Shown: positions 35,258 to 45,200 of the stretch, one piece after another
How positions within the stretch are numbered: position 1 is the stretch's first letter
Layout: each line of letters opens with the position of its first letter
Source: Promicromonospora umidemergens
GTDB taxonomy: Bacteria; Actinomycetota; Actinomycetes; Actinomycetales; Cellulomonadaceae
DNA: 64,000 nucleotides
Assembly: GCF_024171995.1 (NCBI RefSeq)
Contig: NZ_JAMTCT010000018.1
Coordinates: 1 to 64,000 of the forward strand
Direction: 5' to 3'
Program-made: the position numbers and the translations under genes
Notes under the pieces: model-generated
Told to the model about the DNA's origin: nothing
The model's input: only the letters and a program-made list of their open reading frames with translations
The model's database searches: none

Positions 35258-36219
35258 CAGCCGCGCTCCTTCCGGAAGCGGACGATCGCCCGCGAGAGCA
35301 GGACGACGCCGATGATGAGGGCGAGCTGGAAGAGGGACAGCGCGCTTCCGTAGCCGATGTCACGTTCCGTGAACGCGACCTTGTACGAGTACAGCGCGAG
35401 CGACTGGGTGGTGCCGAGCGGGCCGCCGTCGGTCATGATCAGCGCGACCTCGAACGAACCGCTGACGAAGCTCACCGCCTGCAGGACCGCGACCAGCACG
35501 GTCGTGCCCCACACGTTGGGCCACGTCATGCTCCAGAGCTGGCGCCACCGGCCCGCGCCGTCGAGCGACGCCGCCGCGTAGATGTCCTCGGGGACCCGCT
35601 GCAGGCCCGCCAGGTAGAGGATGATGACGATCGGCAGCGCTCCCCAGATCATCATGAGCACGAGGGCGGGCAGCGCCCAGGTCGGGTCGGCGAGCCAGTT
35701 CGGTCCGTCGACGCCGAACAGCGCGAGGAACTGGTTCACCAGGCCGCTGCGGCCGTTGTACAGGTTCACCCAGATGATGGCGGAGACGGCGGCGGAGGCG
35801 ATCATCGGCGTGAAGTAGAGAACTCGCCAGGCGCCGATGCCCGGCATGTTGACGTTGACGACGACCGCCAGGACGAACCCGACGAGGGTCGTCGGGATCA
35901 CTCCCAGCACCACGAACAGGGCGGTCACGCCGAGCGCCTGCCACATCGCCGGATCGGTGAAGAGCCGGGCGAGGTTGTCGAGCCCGACGAACACGGGCGT
36001 GCCGAAGAGGTCCCACTCGAAGAAGGCGAGCACGAGGCCGCCGAGCGCCGGCACGATCACGAAGACCGTGAAGGCGAGCATCGCGGGCGAGACGAAGAGG
36101 GCGGCGACGAGCGCGTCGCCGCGTCGGTCCTTCCGTCCGGGCGAACGCTCGGCAGGCTCGGCCTGACGTGGCGGCTCCACGGGGCGCGACGGTGTCACCG
36201 TCATGGGGGTTCCTGTCAC
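35257..36219 (-). CDS. Carbohydrate ABC permease (MalF type), rhamnoside importer
   Basis: A 320-residue CUT1 permease with a longer polar N-terminus (about 38 residues) before the first membrane helix and the ATPase-docking loop AAASLDGAGRWRQL near residue 215. The GTG at 36219 has GGAGGAG six bases upstream; a later ATG has no such site. A 14-bp hairpin lies between it and the binding-protein gene. It pairs with the MalG-type protein downstream. Confidence 0.9.
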   Translation of the reverse strand: MTGTPMTVTPSRPVEPPRQAEPAERSPGRKDRRGDALVAALFVSPAMLAFTVFVIVPALGGLVLAFFEWDLFGTPVFVGLDNLARLFTDPAMWQALGVTALFVVLGVIPTTLVGFVLAVVVNVNMPGIGAWRVLYFTPMIASAAVSAIIWVNLYNGRSGLVNQFLALFGVDGPNWLADPTWALPALVLMMIWGALPIVIILYLAGLQRVPEDIYAAASLDGAGRWRQLWSMTWPNVWGTTVLVAVLQAVSFVSGSFEVALIMTDGGPLGTTQSLALYSYKVAFTERDIGYGSALSLFQLALIIGVVLLSRAIVRFRKERG

Positions 36220-36239
36220 GGGTTGCTCCTCCGGACCGG

Positions 36240-36275
36240 GGCCGGGTGCGGGAACGGCTGCTCCCGCACCCGGCC
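36240..36275 (-). terminator. Intercistronic hairpin between binding-protein and permease genes
   Basis: Two perfect 14-bp arms (GGCCGGGTGCGGGA and its complement, at 36240-36253 and 36262-36275) flank an 8-base loop. No U-run follows, and the gap of 62 bp separates genes of one operon. It probably stabilises the upstream binding-protein mRNA or causes partial termination, giving more binding protein than permease. Confidence 0.65.
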
Positions 36276-36281
36276 GGCGAC

Positions 36282-37619
36282 CTACTTGGTCTCCTTGGCG
36301 ATGGCGGCGTTGACGGTCTCCTCGGCCTCCTGGAAGGCCTCCGCGACGTCCCGCCCCTCGAGCAGCACTTCCTGGGTCGCCTTCTTGGTGGCCTCGGCCA
36401 TGACGCTGGCGCTCGCCCCCGGCATCTGCGTGAGCAGCACCGCGGTGCGGGCGGACTCACCGAAGATCTCGATGCTCGCGGGCGGCGGCTCGCCGTCCTT
36501 CCAGGTGCCGTTGCTGATGCCATCCTCGGTCGGCGGGATGACGCCGCCCACCTCCTGCGCGATCTTCATCCCTGCGTCGGTGTCGTAGAACCACGCCAGG
36601 AACGCCCACGCGGCGTCCTGGTTCTCGCTCGTCTGGGCGATCGAGAGGCCGTAGGACCCCCCGCCGGCCGTCGAGCTGCCGTCGATCGTGGGCAGCACCT
36701 GCACGTCCCAGTCGGCGTCCGTGAGCGCGAGCTGCGTCTGCGGGACGGCCCCGCGCGAGGCGATCGCCATCGCGATGTTGCCCGAGCTGAACTGCAGGGT
36801 CGGGTCGTCCCCGGTCGTGGTGTACTCCCCTGACGCGGTGCCGTACGGCTCGAGCAGCGTGGTCCAGGCCTCGACCGCCTCGGGCTGGCCGATACCGGAC
36901 TTCCCCGTCTCGGCGTCGTACACGTACCCGCCGTAGGCCTGGATGACCGGGCCGTACACGATCTGCGCGGAGCCGTCGGCGAGCGGGGCGGCGAGGCCGG
37001 TGACCGCACCGTCCGACTTGCTCTGGATCTCCTCGGCGACGCGGTACATGTCCTCCCAGGTCCAGTCCGCCTCTGGGTACTCCGTGACGCCGGCCTGCTC
37101 GAACAGCGACTTGTTGTAGTAGAGACCGACCGAGTCGGCGCTCACCGGCAGGCCGGTCACCTGCTCCGGGTCCGCGAGCGGGCGGTACTGCGCGACGAAC
37201 TGGGGCAGGAAGTCGTCCATCGCCAGGTCGCCCAGCTTGCCCTCCTCGATGCCGGGCGCGAGGTCGAGCGTGACGTTGTTCTTCGCCAGCGTGTCGGCGA
37301 GGAAGTCGACGTTGAAGAACACGTCGGGCAGGTCCTCGCTCAGGCGGGCGGTGGCGAGCTGCTGCGCGTACTCCGCGCCGTCGTCGGTGGTGCTGCGCAC
37401 CTCGACCGTGCGGTCGGGGAACTCCTTCATGTACGCGTCGGCGTACTCCTTGAACTGGGGCTCCAGGCTGGTGATGGTCGTGAGGACCACCGTGCTGCCC
37501 TCGACCTCGTTGCTTGCACCGGCTGTGTCCGAGCTGCCGCACGCGGCGAACAGCGGGATGACGGCGAGGGCGGCGGCGACCGCCGTCGGCCTACGGACGC
37601 GATGGGGACGTGACGTCAT
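36282..37619 (-). CDS. Sugar-binding lipoprotein, rhamnoside importer
   Basis: A 445-residue family 1 solute-binding protein with a lipobox ending FAACG (Cys27). The mature chain shows the usual blocks LPVSADSVGLYYNKSLFEQA, NIAMAIASRGAVPQ and AWAFLAWF. It is the first gene of the leftward operon whose later members are two permeases, a GH78 rhamnosidase and a ThrE-type protein. The promoter region (TTGACA at 37736-37731 on the minus strand) carries a LacI-type operator. The ligand is inferred to be a rhamnose-containing glycoside from the enzyme content. Confidence 0.88.
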   Translation of the reverse strand: MTSRPHRVRRPTAVAAALAVIPLFAACGSSDTAGASNEVEGSTVVLTTITSLEPQFKEYADAYMKEFPDRTVEVRSTTDDGAEYAQQLATARLSEDLPDVFFNVDFLADTLAKNNVTLDLAPGIEEGKLGDLAMDDFLPQFVAQYRPLADPEQVTGLPVSADSVGLYYNKSLFEQAGVTEYPEADWTWEDMYRVAEEIQSKSDGAVTGLAAPLADGSAQIVYGPVIQAYGGYVYDAETGKSGIGQPEAVEAWTTLLEPYGTASGEYTTTGDDPTLQFSSGNIAMAIASRGAVPQTQLALTDADWDVQVLPTIDGSSTAGGGSYGLSIAQTSENQDAAWAFLAWFYDTDAGMKIAQEVGGVIPPTEDGISNGTWKDGEPPPASIEIFGESARTAVLLTQMPGASASVMAEATKKATQEVLLEGRDVAEAFQEAEETVNAAIAKETK

Positions 37620-37691
37620 TGTCGACAGATCCTCTCCTGTGAGGGCTGCAAGGGGCGCTTCATGGCATCAGCCCCGGGGACCGACGTCGAT

Positions 37692-37736
37692 TGAAACCTT
37701 TCATCTGATGGTTCTGCAGTGGGGCGCGAATGTCAA
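37692..37736 (-). promoter_or_regulatory. Promoter with LacI-type operator, leftward rhamnoside operon
   Basis: On the minus strand a perfect -35 TTGACA (37736-37731) is followed after 17 bp by a weak -10 AACCAT (37713-37708). Four bases further is the operator TGAAAGGTTTCA (37703-37692), which would cover the transcription start. The arrangement is the same as at 42144-42187, supporting control by the LacI protein encoded at 41039-42043. Confidence 0.7.
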
Positions 37737-37769
37737 GGCTGAAGCCCGAGCCAGCCGCGAAGAAGGTTC

Positions 37770-37781
37770 TGATACGTTTCA
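37770..37781 (+). promoter_or_regulatory. LacI-type operator before the rightward GH78 gene
   Basis: TGATACGTTTCA differs from the perfect site TGAAACGTTTCA (42176) at one base. It lies 28 bp before the ATG of the GH78 gene at 37810. A clear -35/-10 pair was not found. With the site at 37692 it brackets the divergent promoter region, 78 bp apart, so looping or joint repression is possible. Confidence 0.65.
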
Positions 37782-37809
37782 ATCCCCCGCGATCGAGAGG
37801 ACGTCGGCC

Positions 37810-40800
37810 ATGACGGAGCGGTCAGGACGAGTCGGCACGGTTCCCGGGCGCCTGCGGGTCGACGCGCGCTCCACGGTGCGGGACGACCGCTTCGTCGTCC
37901 TCGCGACCTCCCCCCGCCCGCGCCTGTCGTGGAGCCTGCCACTCGTTCGCGACGGCCAGGCACAGACCGCCTTCGAGGCGGTCGTGCGCGACGAGCCGGG
38001 GACATCCGTCTGGACGAGCGGAGTCGTCGAGAGCGCCGACCCCTGGACGCGGGTCTCGGTCGACCTCGCCCCGCACGCCCTCGGGACCTTCACGGTGCGC
38101 TGCCAGGACGAGGCAGGGGCGTGGTCGCCGTGGGCGACGCCCGTGCCGCTGGAGACCGGGCCGCACACCCTCGCGGACTGGGGCGGCGCCAGCTGGGTCG
38201 CCACTCCCCCGCCGGCCGTCGCACGCCGCACCTTCGAGCTGGCACGCGCGCCCCGCCGCGCGCGACTCCACCTCACCGCACAGGGCCTCATGCGCGCGAG
38301 CGTCAACGGCACGCCGGTGAACGCCTCGGCGAGCGACCCGTCGCGGACCGACGCCGGCCTGGCGCTCTTCCGCACCTACGAGGTCACCGATCTCCTCGTG
38401 CCCGGCTCCAACGTGCTCGACCTCGCGCTCGCCCGGGGTGAGTGGGCACGGACCGGCCTCGATCCGCGCGTGCTGGCCACGCTGGTGGTCGAGCACGCCG
38501 ACGGCAGCCGCACGTTCCACGGCACCGGGGCGGGGATGCTCGTGGGCGCCGGGCCGGTCACGATCGAGGAGCCCTTCTATCTCGAGGCGCACGAGCCCGA
38601 CCGCGCTCTCGAGCTCGGCACGGCATCCGTCTCGGTACTTTCTCCCGACCGTCCTTCTCCCGGCGGACCTTCGACCGGCGGTCCGGGGAACGACGTCGCG
38701 GCGCCGCCGCGCACCGTCCGGCCCGACCCCGGCCCTCCCCTGCACGTGGTCGAGACCCTCGTCCCGGCACCCGTCGCGAGCGCCGACGCCGAGGTCCGGC
38801 TCTTCGACGTCGGCGTGAACGTGGCCGGGCGGAGCCGGCTGATCATCGAGGACGCGTTGCCCGCTGGAACGGTGGTCCAGGTCGTGCACGGCGAGCACGT
38901 GGGCAGCGACGGCCGGCTCGACACGACGAACCTCACGATGCCGTTCGATCACGGGCGGGTGCGGCAGGCAGTGCGGTACACGATCGGCGCGCCGGCACGC
39001 GGCACGGGAACGGGCCACACGCTCGAACCATGGTTCAGCTACCACGGGTTTCGCTACCTCGAGGTGACCGGCCTCCCCGCGGGCACACGGATGCGGGTCG
39101 AGGTGCGGACCCTGCACAGCGACCTCCGCCCGACCGGCGACCTCACCACCGACGCGCCCCTGGTCGACGCGCTCGTCGCGAGGGGCCGGCGCACCGTGCT
39201 CAACAACGTGCACGGCATCCCCGAGGACTGCCCCACGCGCGAGCAGTCGGGCTGGACCGGGGACACCGCGAGCGCCGCCGAGCTCCAGCTCGCGGCGTTC
39301 GACATGCAGGCCTTCTTCACCAAGTGGCTGGCCGACCTGCGGACGAGTCAGCAGCCGGACGGCGCGATCCCCGCGATCTCGCCCGACGTGCGCGCGGAGC
39401 GGGTCCCCGCCGACCCGGTCTGGGGCGCCGCGCTGCAGCGGGTCCTGGAGAACCACTGGCTGCACTACGGCGACCTCGACGTGGTGCTCGAGACCCTCCC
39501 GGCACTGCGCGGCTGGGTCGATTTCCAGCTCTCGTGCGCCGGCGCCGACGGCACGATCAGCCTCGCCCCGATCAGTTACGGCCACGACTGGCTCGCGCTC
39601 GAGCAGACCCCGCCCGAGCTGCACCACACGGCCGCGACGCTCGACGCGCTCCGGGTGCTCGCCACGTTCGAGGAGCTCACGGGGGCGGCGGAGGCAGCGG
39701 GCCTCCGCCGGGCGCAGGCCGACGCGCTCCGCCAGGCCGCGCGCGCGGCGTTCGTCGACCCCACCCCCGGCCCGGACGGGCTCTCGGTGGGCAACGGGTC
39801 CCAGGGATCCCTCGCGGTCGCGGTCGAGAGCGGCTGGCTCACCCCTGCCGAGTCGGCCGCCGCCGTCGCGCGCCTCGAGCAGGACGTCCGCCTCCGCGGC
39901 GACCGCGTCTCGTCGGGCTTCGCCACCACCCGCACCGTGGTGCGCGCGCTCGCCCGCCACGGCCGGTCCCAGGTGCTCTTCGACGCCCTGCACCAGCCCG
40001 CCGAACCAGGCATCGGCGCCATGCTGGACCACGGCCCCGGCACCTTCTGGGAGTGCTGGTGGATCGACCCGGAGAACACCGGGACCGGCTCGCTCGACCA
40101 TGTCGGCCTCGGCGGCCCGTTCGCCGCGTGGGCGTGGGAGTTCCTCGCCGGGGTACGGCCCGTCGCGGGCGGGTACGCGCGGTTCGTCGTCGAACCGTGC
40201 GTCGTCGCGGGGCTCACCCGGCTCACCCTCGACACCGAGACGGTCCGGGGGCGCATCGAGGTGCGGCTCGACCGGGACGGCTCGCGGCTCGACCTGGCGC
40301 TGACGGTCCCCGTCGGCGCGGAGGCTCTCGTGCGCCTTCCCGGATCCGCCGAGCAGGTCGTCGGCCCTGGCCGCCACCGGTTCGTCGCCGACGCACCCGT
40401 GCCACAGCCGGCGGTGCCGCACGCCGAGCCCGACGCCACGACCGCTCCGTGGGCCCCGCTCTCGACGGACGTCGACGGCGACCCGCTGCTCCTCCAGGCG
40501 GCGATCGCGGACCAGCGGGTCGAACCCGCCGGTTCGGCCTCGGCGGTCGCCGTGCTCGAGCACGGCCTGCGCTGCATGCCGGTACCACACGCGCAGCTCG
40601 AAGGTCCCGTCCTGCGGGTCAGCGGCGGTGTCACCGACGGCGTCGTCGGCGAACCAGCCGGTCCGCTCGCTCGCCTCCGGTTCCCCGACCCGCTCGACCT
40701 CACCCAGGCCCGGTTCGTGTTCGCGATGTTCGACCTGTGCTCCGACCCGTCCGCCCGAGCGCTGCGCACCGAGCTCCGGCTGATCTCCGCCGACGGCGAG

Positions 40801-41007
40801 ACCCTGGTCACCAACCAGCGGCTCTGGCCGGCGGGCTGGGTACGTACGACGCTCGCGGTCGCGGGATGGGCGGGCGCCGGCGCGGTGGTCGCGATCGAGG
40901 CCGGCGTCCGCTACGTCGACGGCGGGACGACGGCGCCGTCGGGCCCACCTGCCGTCTTTCATCTCGGCCAGATCGGGTTCTCGCGCGCTCGTCCGACCTG
41001 GCCGTGA
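37810..41007 (+). CDS. Alpha-L-rhamnosidase, GH78, large, cytoplasmic
   Basis: A 1065-residue GH78 protein without signal peptide. After N-terminal beta domains (about 1-440) comes the catalytic barrel (about 450-790). The acid region reads EDCPTREQSGWTGD (about 475) and the base is in TFWECWW (about 747). A C-terminal beta domain and an extra module (about 890-1065) ending FHLGQIGF follow. A low-complexity stretch (SPGGPSTGGPG) lies near 285. The ATG has GAGAGGA upstream. It is transcribed alone, divergent from the importer operon, under LacI-type operators. Confidence 0.9.
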   Translation: MTERSGRVGTVPGRLRVDARSTVRDDRFVVLATSPRPRLSWSLPLVRDGQAQTAFEAVVRDEPGTSVWTSGVVESADPWTRVSVDLAPHALGTFTVRCQDEAGAWSPWATPVPLETGPHTLADWGGASWVATPPPAVARRTFELARAPRRARLHLTAQGLMRASVNGTPVNASASDPSRTDAGLALFRTYEVTDLLVPGSNVLDLALARGEWARTGLDPRVLATLVVEHADGSRTFHGTGAGMLVGAGPVTIEEPFYLEAHEPDRALELGTASVSVLSPDRPSPGGPSTGGPGNDVAAPPRTVRPDPGPPLHVVETLVPAPVASADAEVRLFDVGVNVAGRSRLIIEDALPAGTVVQVVHGEHVGSDGRLDTTNLTMPFDHGRVRQAVRYTIGAPARGTGTGHTLEPWFSYHGFRYLEVTGLPAGTRMRVEVRTLHSDLRPTGDLTTDAPLVDALVARGRRTVLNNVHGIPEDCPTREQSGWTGDTASAAELQLAAFDMQAFFTKWLADLRTSQQPDGAIPAISPDVRAERVPADPVWGAALQRVLENHWLHYGDLDVVLETLPALRGWVDFQLSCAGADGTISLAPISYGHDWLALEQTPPELHHTAATLDALRVLATFEELTGAAEAAGLRRAQADALRQAARAAFVDPTPGPDGLSVGNGSQGSLAVAVESGWLTPAESAAAVARLEQDVRLRGDRVSSGFATTRTVVRALARHGRSQVLFDALHQPAEPGIGAMLDHGPGTFWECWWIDPENTGTGSLDHVGLGGPFAAWAWEFLAGVRPVAGGYARFVVEPCVVAGLTRLTLDTETVRGRIEVRLDRDGSRLDLALTVPVGAEALVRLPGSAEQVVGPGRHRFVADAPVPQPAVPHAEPDATTAPWAPLSTDVDGDPLLLQAAIADQRVEPAGSASAVAVLEHGLRCMPVPHAQLEGPVLRVSGGVTDGVVGEPAGPLARLRFPDPLDLTQARFVFAMFDLCSDPSARALRTELRLISADGETLVTNQRLWPAGWVRTTLAVAGWAGAGAVVAIEAGVRYVDGGTTAPSGPPAVFHLGQIGFSRARPTWP

Positions 41008-41038
41008 ACCACTGCGCCCACCGGCCGCCGCGGCGGGC

Positions 41039-42043
41039 TCAGCGTGGCGCGGAGCTGTCGCGCACCATCAGCTCTGGCGGGAGCCGCAGCTGCTGGTGCT
41101 CGTGCTCCGGGTCGTTCGACTCGGCGAGCACCAGCTCGATCGCGCGCTCGGCCAGGAGCTCGGTGGACTGGCGGACCGTACTCAGGGGGACGACGGCGGA
41201 CTGGGCGTAGTCGATGTCGTCGTACCCCACTACCGCGATGTCCTCCGGCACGCGGATGTCCTCGGACAGCACGAGCGCCTGCAACAGCCCGAGCGCAAGC
41301 AGGTCGTTGGCCGCGAACACGGCGTCGGGCCGCTCGCTCTTGGCCATCGCCTCGATCACCGCACCGGCGGCGCGCCCTTCGGCGATCGTCTGGTCGCGGG
41401 TGTCGACGTGGCTGAGGCGGACGCCCTGGTTGCCGGCGCAGACGTCCTGCGCGCCGAGCCAGCGGTCCTCCACCTGGTGCCGCGGGCCGCCGAGGAAGGC
41501 GATGTGCCTGCGGCCCGTCTCGATCAGGTGCCGCGCGACCATCGCGCCGCCCGCTCGGCCGTCGAGCGTGATCGAGCAGAAGCCCGGGTCGCCGTGGATG
41601 TCGAACAGGACGAGGGGCATCCCACGGGCGCGCAGCTGCCGCATCCGTGGGGTGATGCCGTCGATCGGCGCGACGAGCATCCCGCGCACCCGCTGCTCCT
41701 CGAACAGGTCGAGGTAGCGGTCCTCCCGTGCCTCGAGCTGATCGCTCGAGCCGAGCACCACCGTCTGCCCGACCCGCTCGCCGGCCGCCTCGCACGCGTG
41801 CGCGAGGTCGGCGAAGAACGGGTTGGCCACGTTGAGCACGATCATCCCGAGCGTCGTGCCCGTGCCCATCCGGAGCTGCCTCGCCAGGCCGTTCCGCACG
41901 AAGCCGAGGCCGTCCATGACTCCCAGCACGCGGTCGAGCGTGGCCTGGGAGACCCGGTCGGGCTTGTTGAGCACGTTGGAGACGGTGCCCACCGACACAC
42001 GGGCCGCCTCTGCGACCTCGCGGATGCCGACCGACCTGTCCAT
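41039..42043 (-). CDS. LacI-family repressor of the rhamnoside locus
   Basis: A 334-residue LacI/GalR protein. The N-terminal helix-turn-helix and hinge (IREVAEAARVSVGTVSNVLN to LARQLR) cover residues 5-60, followed by a periplasmic-binding-protein-like sensor (GMIVLNVANPFFADLAHA; CSITLDGRAGG; AVVGYDDIDYAQ). The ATG at 42043 is chosen over the GTG just before it because GGAGG is correctly spaced. It lies in the middle of the locus and three TGAAACGTTTCA-like sites flank its targets, so it is very probably their repressor. The inducer is probably rhamnose or a rhamnoside. Confidence 0.92.
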   Translation of the reverse strand: MDRSVGIREVAEAARVSVGTVSNVLNKPDRVSQATLDRVLGVMDGLGFVRNGLARQLRMGTGTTLGMIVLNVANPFFADLAHACEAAGERVGQTVVLGSSDQLEAREDRYLDLFEEQRVRGMLVAPIDGITPRMRQLRARGMPLVLFDIHGDPGFCSITLDGRAGGAMVARHLIETGRRHIAFLGGPRHQVEDRWLGAQDVCAGNQGVRLSHVDTRDQTIAEGRAAGAVIEAMAKSERPDAVFAANDLLALGLLQALVLSEDIRVPEDIAVVGYDDIDYAQSAVVPLSTVRQSTELLAERAIELVLAESNDPEHEHQQLRLPPELMVRDSSAPR

Positions 42044-42143
42044 CACCCCTCCGACCGCTTGACCGAGATTCCATCCTAGAGGCCGGCCCGAGCCCGTCAG
42101 CGGGACTGCCGCCGACGCCGCCGACGGTCCCGCTGCACGATGG

Positions 42144-42187
42144 TTGACAGCCAGGGCCTCTGTCCCTAGCCTACTTGAAACGTTTCA
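42144..42187 (+). promoter_or_regulatory. Promoter and perfect LacI operator of the secreted glycosidase pair
   Basis: -35 TTGACA (42144-42149), 17-bp spacer, -10 TAGCCT (42167-42172), then the perfect 12-bp palindrome TGAAACGTTTCA (42176-42187) covering the likely transcription start. The ribosome site GGAG and the ATG at 42214 follow. The central CG step is typical of LacI/GalR operators. Confidence 0.78.
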
Positions 42188-42213
42188 TCTTTCATAGCAA
42201 CGGAGCTATCCCG

Positions 42214-45200
42214 ATGAGCACCAGCGATGACCGTTCCTCTCTGAGCCGACGCCTCTTCTTCCAGCGAGCCGGGGTCGTCGCCGCGGCGACCGCGCTGATC
42301 CCCCACCCCGCACGCGCGTCCGCCGCGCCGGACGCCACCTCCTACCGGCTGGAGAACGGGTTCGTCCGCCTCTCCGGCGCGCACGGCAAGCTGACCGAGC
42401 TGGCCTGCGACCCGGCCGGCACAGGCCGCTACGAACCCACTGCCTTCCGGTCGGTGTTCCTCGGCGCCTCCGACTTCTTCGACGCCGGGCACAACGGCGA
42501 CGTCACCTGGACCACCGAGGGGACGACCCTGCGGCTGTCCGGGATCCAGCTCCCCTCCCCGGCGAACCTCCGCCAGGAGCAGCTCAACGCGCCCGTCGCC
42601 CTCCCCTCTGGCGGCACCCTCGGCCAGACGTTCGTCGCGACGGCGCACCGCTTCACGCGCGTCGGCGGCCAGTTCCCGACCTGGAACAGCTCGAGCTCGA
42701 CGATGACGCTGACCCTGTACGCGGGCACTCCCGGCACCGGCCTGACCGAGATCGGCCGCCAGCGGGTCGACCCCCTCCAGGACAACGGATGGGCCTACGT
42801 CGAGGTACCCGCTCAGCCCGCAGGCACCTACTACCTCGAGGCCTCCGACGGTTCGGGCTCCCCCGGCTGGTGGGCCCACAGCGGCGATACCAGCGTCGAC
42901 GTCGGCGGCGCCGCCTACAGCGACCGGGTCCGGCTGTCCGGGCGGACGATGACCCTCGACGTCGAAGGCTTCGACGTCGAGGGCATCGCGTCCTGGGACC
43001 TGAGCCTCGACGGCCCGAGGCTGACGATGTCGCACGAGCTGCGGTGGCAGGGTGACCCGCGTGCTGACCTGGGCACGACGCTGAACACGACCTGGGCCAA
43101 GGACGGGTTCTCGGTCGACTACGCGGACGGCGTCCTGTTCAGCCGGTTCATCGGCGACGACGGGTACTACATCCCGGCGCAGCAGCTCAAGCGCCGGGCC
43201 GCCTGGACCAATCCCGTGCTGGGCACCAAGTGGGTCGGGGCCACCGGCACCGGCCCCTACGACCTCCGGTTCACGGCGCCCCTGCCGATCCTCGGCGGCA
43301 CGATGACCGACGACTCGATGAAGCTGACGCTGAACACCGGCAGCACCGAACCGGCGCAGGTGATCTCGCGGTCGGTCACGATCGACGTGCAGGCCCACAC
43401 CGAGGCGCTGCCCGACGCCTTCCCCGCCTTCCTGGCGTCGGACCAGGTCCGGGCGACGCAGCTCTCGACGTTCTACTGGGAGCGGGCCCTGAGCTTCCGG
43501 TTCAGCGGGCACGCGGCCGACTGGGCCGACTGGGAGGGGCGCATCCTGGACTGGACCGGCACCGTCGGTGCGGCGGAGCAGTCGGCGAGCCTCCTGAACA
43601 CCAAGCAGGACGACGACGGGTACGTCTGGTCATGGACGGACTCACAGGGCTGGCCCTTCCCCGATCCCGACCTCTACGACAGCAGGCACTTCACGTCCAA
43701 CGCGATGTACATCCTGGGTGCGTGGCGCTACTTCTCCTGGACCGGCGACTCTGCGTTCCTGAGCACGATGCTGCCCCGCGTCAGGCGTGCCATGGACTTC
43801 TACCTGGACTCGCTCGGCGGCAGCAGCGGCGTGGTCACCATCGACTCGCCCGACCACGACGCACGGGACGGTGCGGTGCCCTCCAACTACTGGGACATCA
43901 CGTCCCACGGCTACCTCGACGCCTACGCCAACGCCTACTTCTACGGTGCGCTGAAGGCGATGGCCCAGCTCGAGGACTTCGTCGGGAACAAGGCCCGGGC
44001 GAGACAGCTGGACGCGCTGCGCCCGACCGTCCGGGCGCGGTACAACGAGCTGTTCTGGAACGACACCGCCGGCCGGTACGTGCAGTCGATCGACGTCGAC
44101 GGCGTGGTGCACGACTACGGCGCGACCTACGTGAACCTCGAGGCCGCGTCGTTCGGGCTGCCGTCGGCGGCACAGGCGAGACGGATCTTCGACTGGCTCG
44201 ACAACGGTCACACCGAGCTGCAGGACTCGGTGGTGCTCATCGAGGGCGGGAGCCAGGCGCCCAAGATCGAGCCAGGGCACACCATGGGACAGAGCTTCAC
44301 GGCCGACGCACGGTTCACGAGCGTCGCGGCGCGGTTCCCGACCTACAGCGAACGCGGTGCCGCGTTCACGATGACGCTCTACCGGGGCCTGCCCGGGACC
44401 ACGCCGCAGGACAAGGTCGCTGAGCAGGAGTTCAGCGACTGGGGCGACGGCGGCGTGGCGCACCTCGAGCTGCCGAGCCAGGCGCCGGGCGTCTACTACC
44501 TGGAGGTATCGAACGTCACCGGGTCGCTCGCGTGGTGGTCGTCGGCGACCGCCGTGCCTGGCGCATCGGCCTACACCGACGGCGCACCGGCGCCGGACGC
44601 CCGGTCGCGGTTCGTCGTCGCGCTCGGCGAGCACTACGAGGGACCCGCTGACATCTACTCCACGTGGGTGTTCGCACCGCGGGCGACCACCCGCCGGAAC
44701 AGCTACTGGTTCTTCCTGAACAACCTCAACACCCCGTGGGGGCACCAGGTGCAGGACGGCGGCGCCATCCTCTACACCTCGGGGTTCGACGTGATGGCGC
44801 GTGCCCGCTATCGCTCCGCCGACGACGCCTGGGCCCGGCTGACGGCGATCCTCGACCGCTGGAGCGAGCCCGACCACATCTCGGGCGGCACCCCGCTGTT
44901 CCGCGGCGAGAGCACCGTCGACAGCGGCACAGGCAGCACCTCGGTCGGGACCGACATCCCGTTCCCCGAGAGCGGGCTGGCGCCGGCCAGCTTCATGTAC
45001 GCCTTCGTCGGGGTAGAGGCTGAGCCGGACGGTCTCGTGATCACCCCCAACCTGCCCTCGTCGCTCAGCCACGCGGGCGTACGGAACCTCTACTGGCACG
45101 GGAAGCGGCTCGAGCTGACCGTGACCCGCGACCGGATCACGCTGCGGGGCGACGGCGTCCGCACGAGCCGTCCCTACCGGCCCGGAAGGTCGGTGCGGCT

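Noticed and set aside
37822-40962. A 1046-codon open frame antisense to the GH78 gene
   Set aside because: Third-position G+C bias leaves antisense frames open in this genome; the composition is biased and the sense frame carries GH78 motifs.
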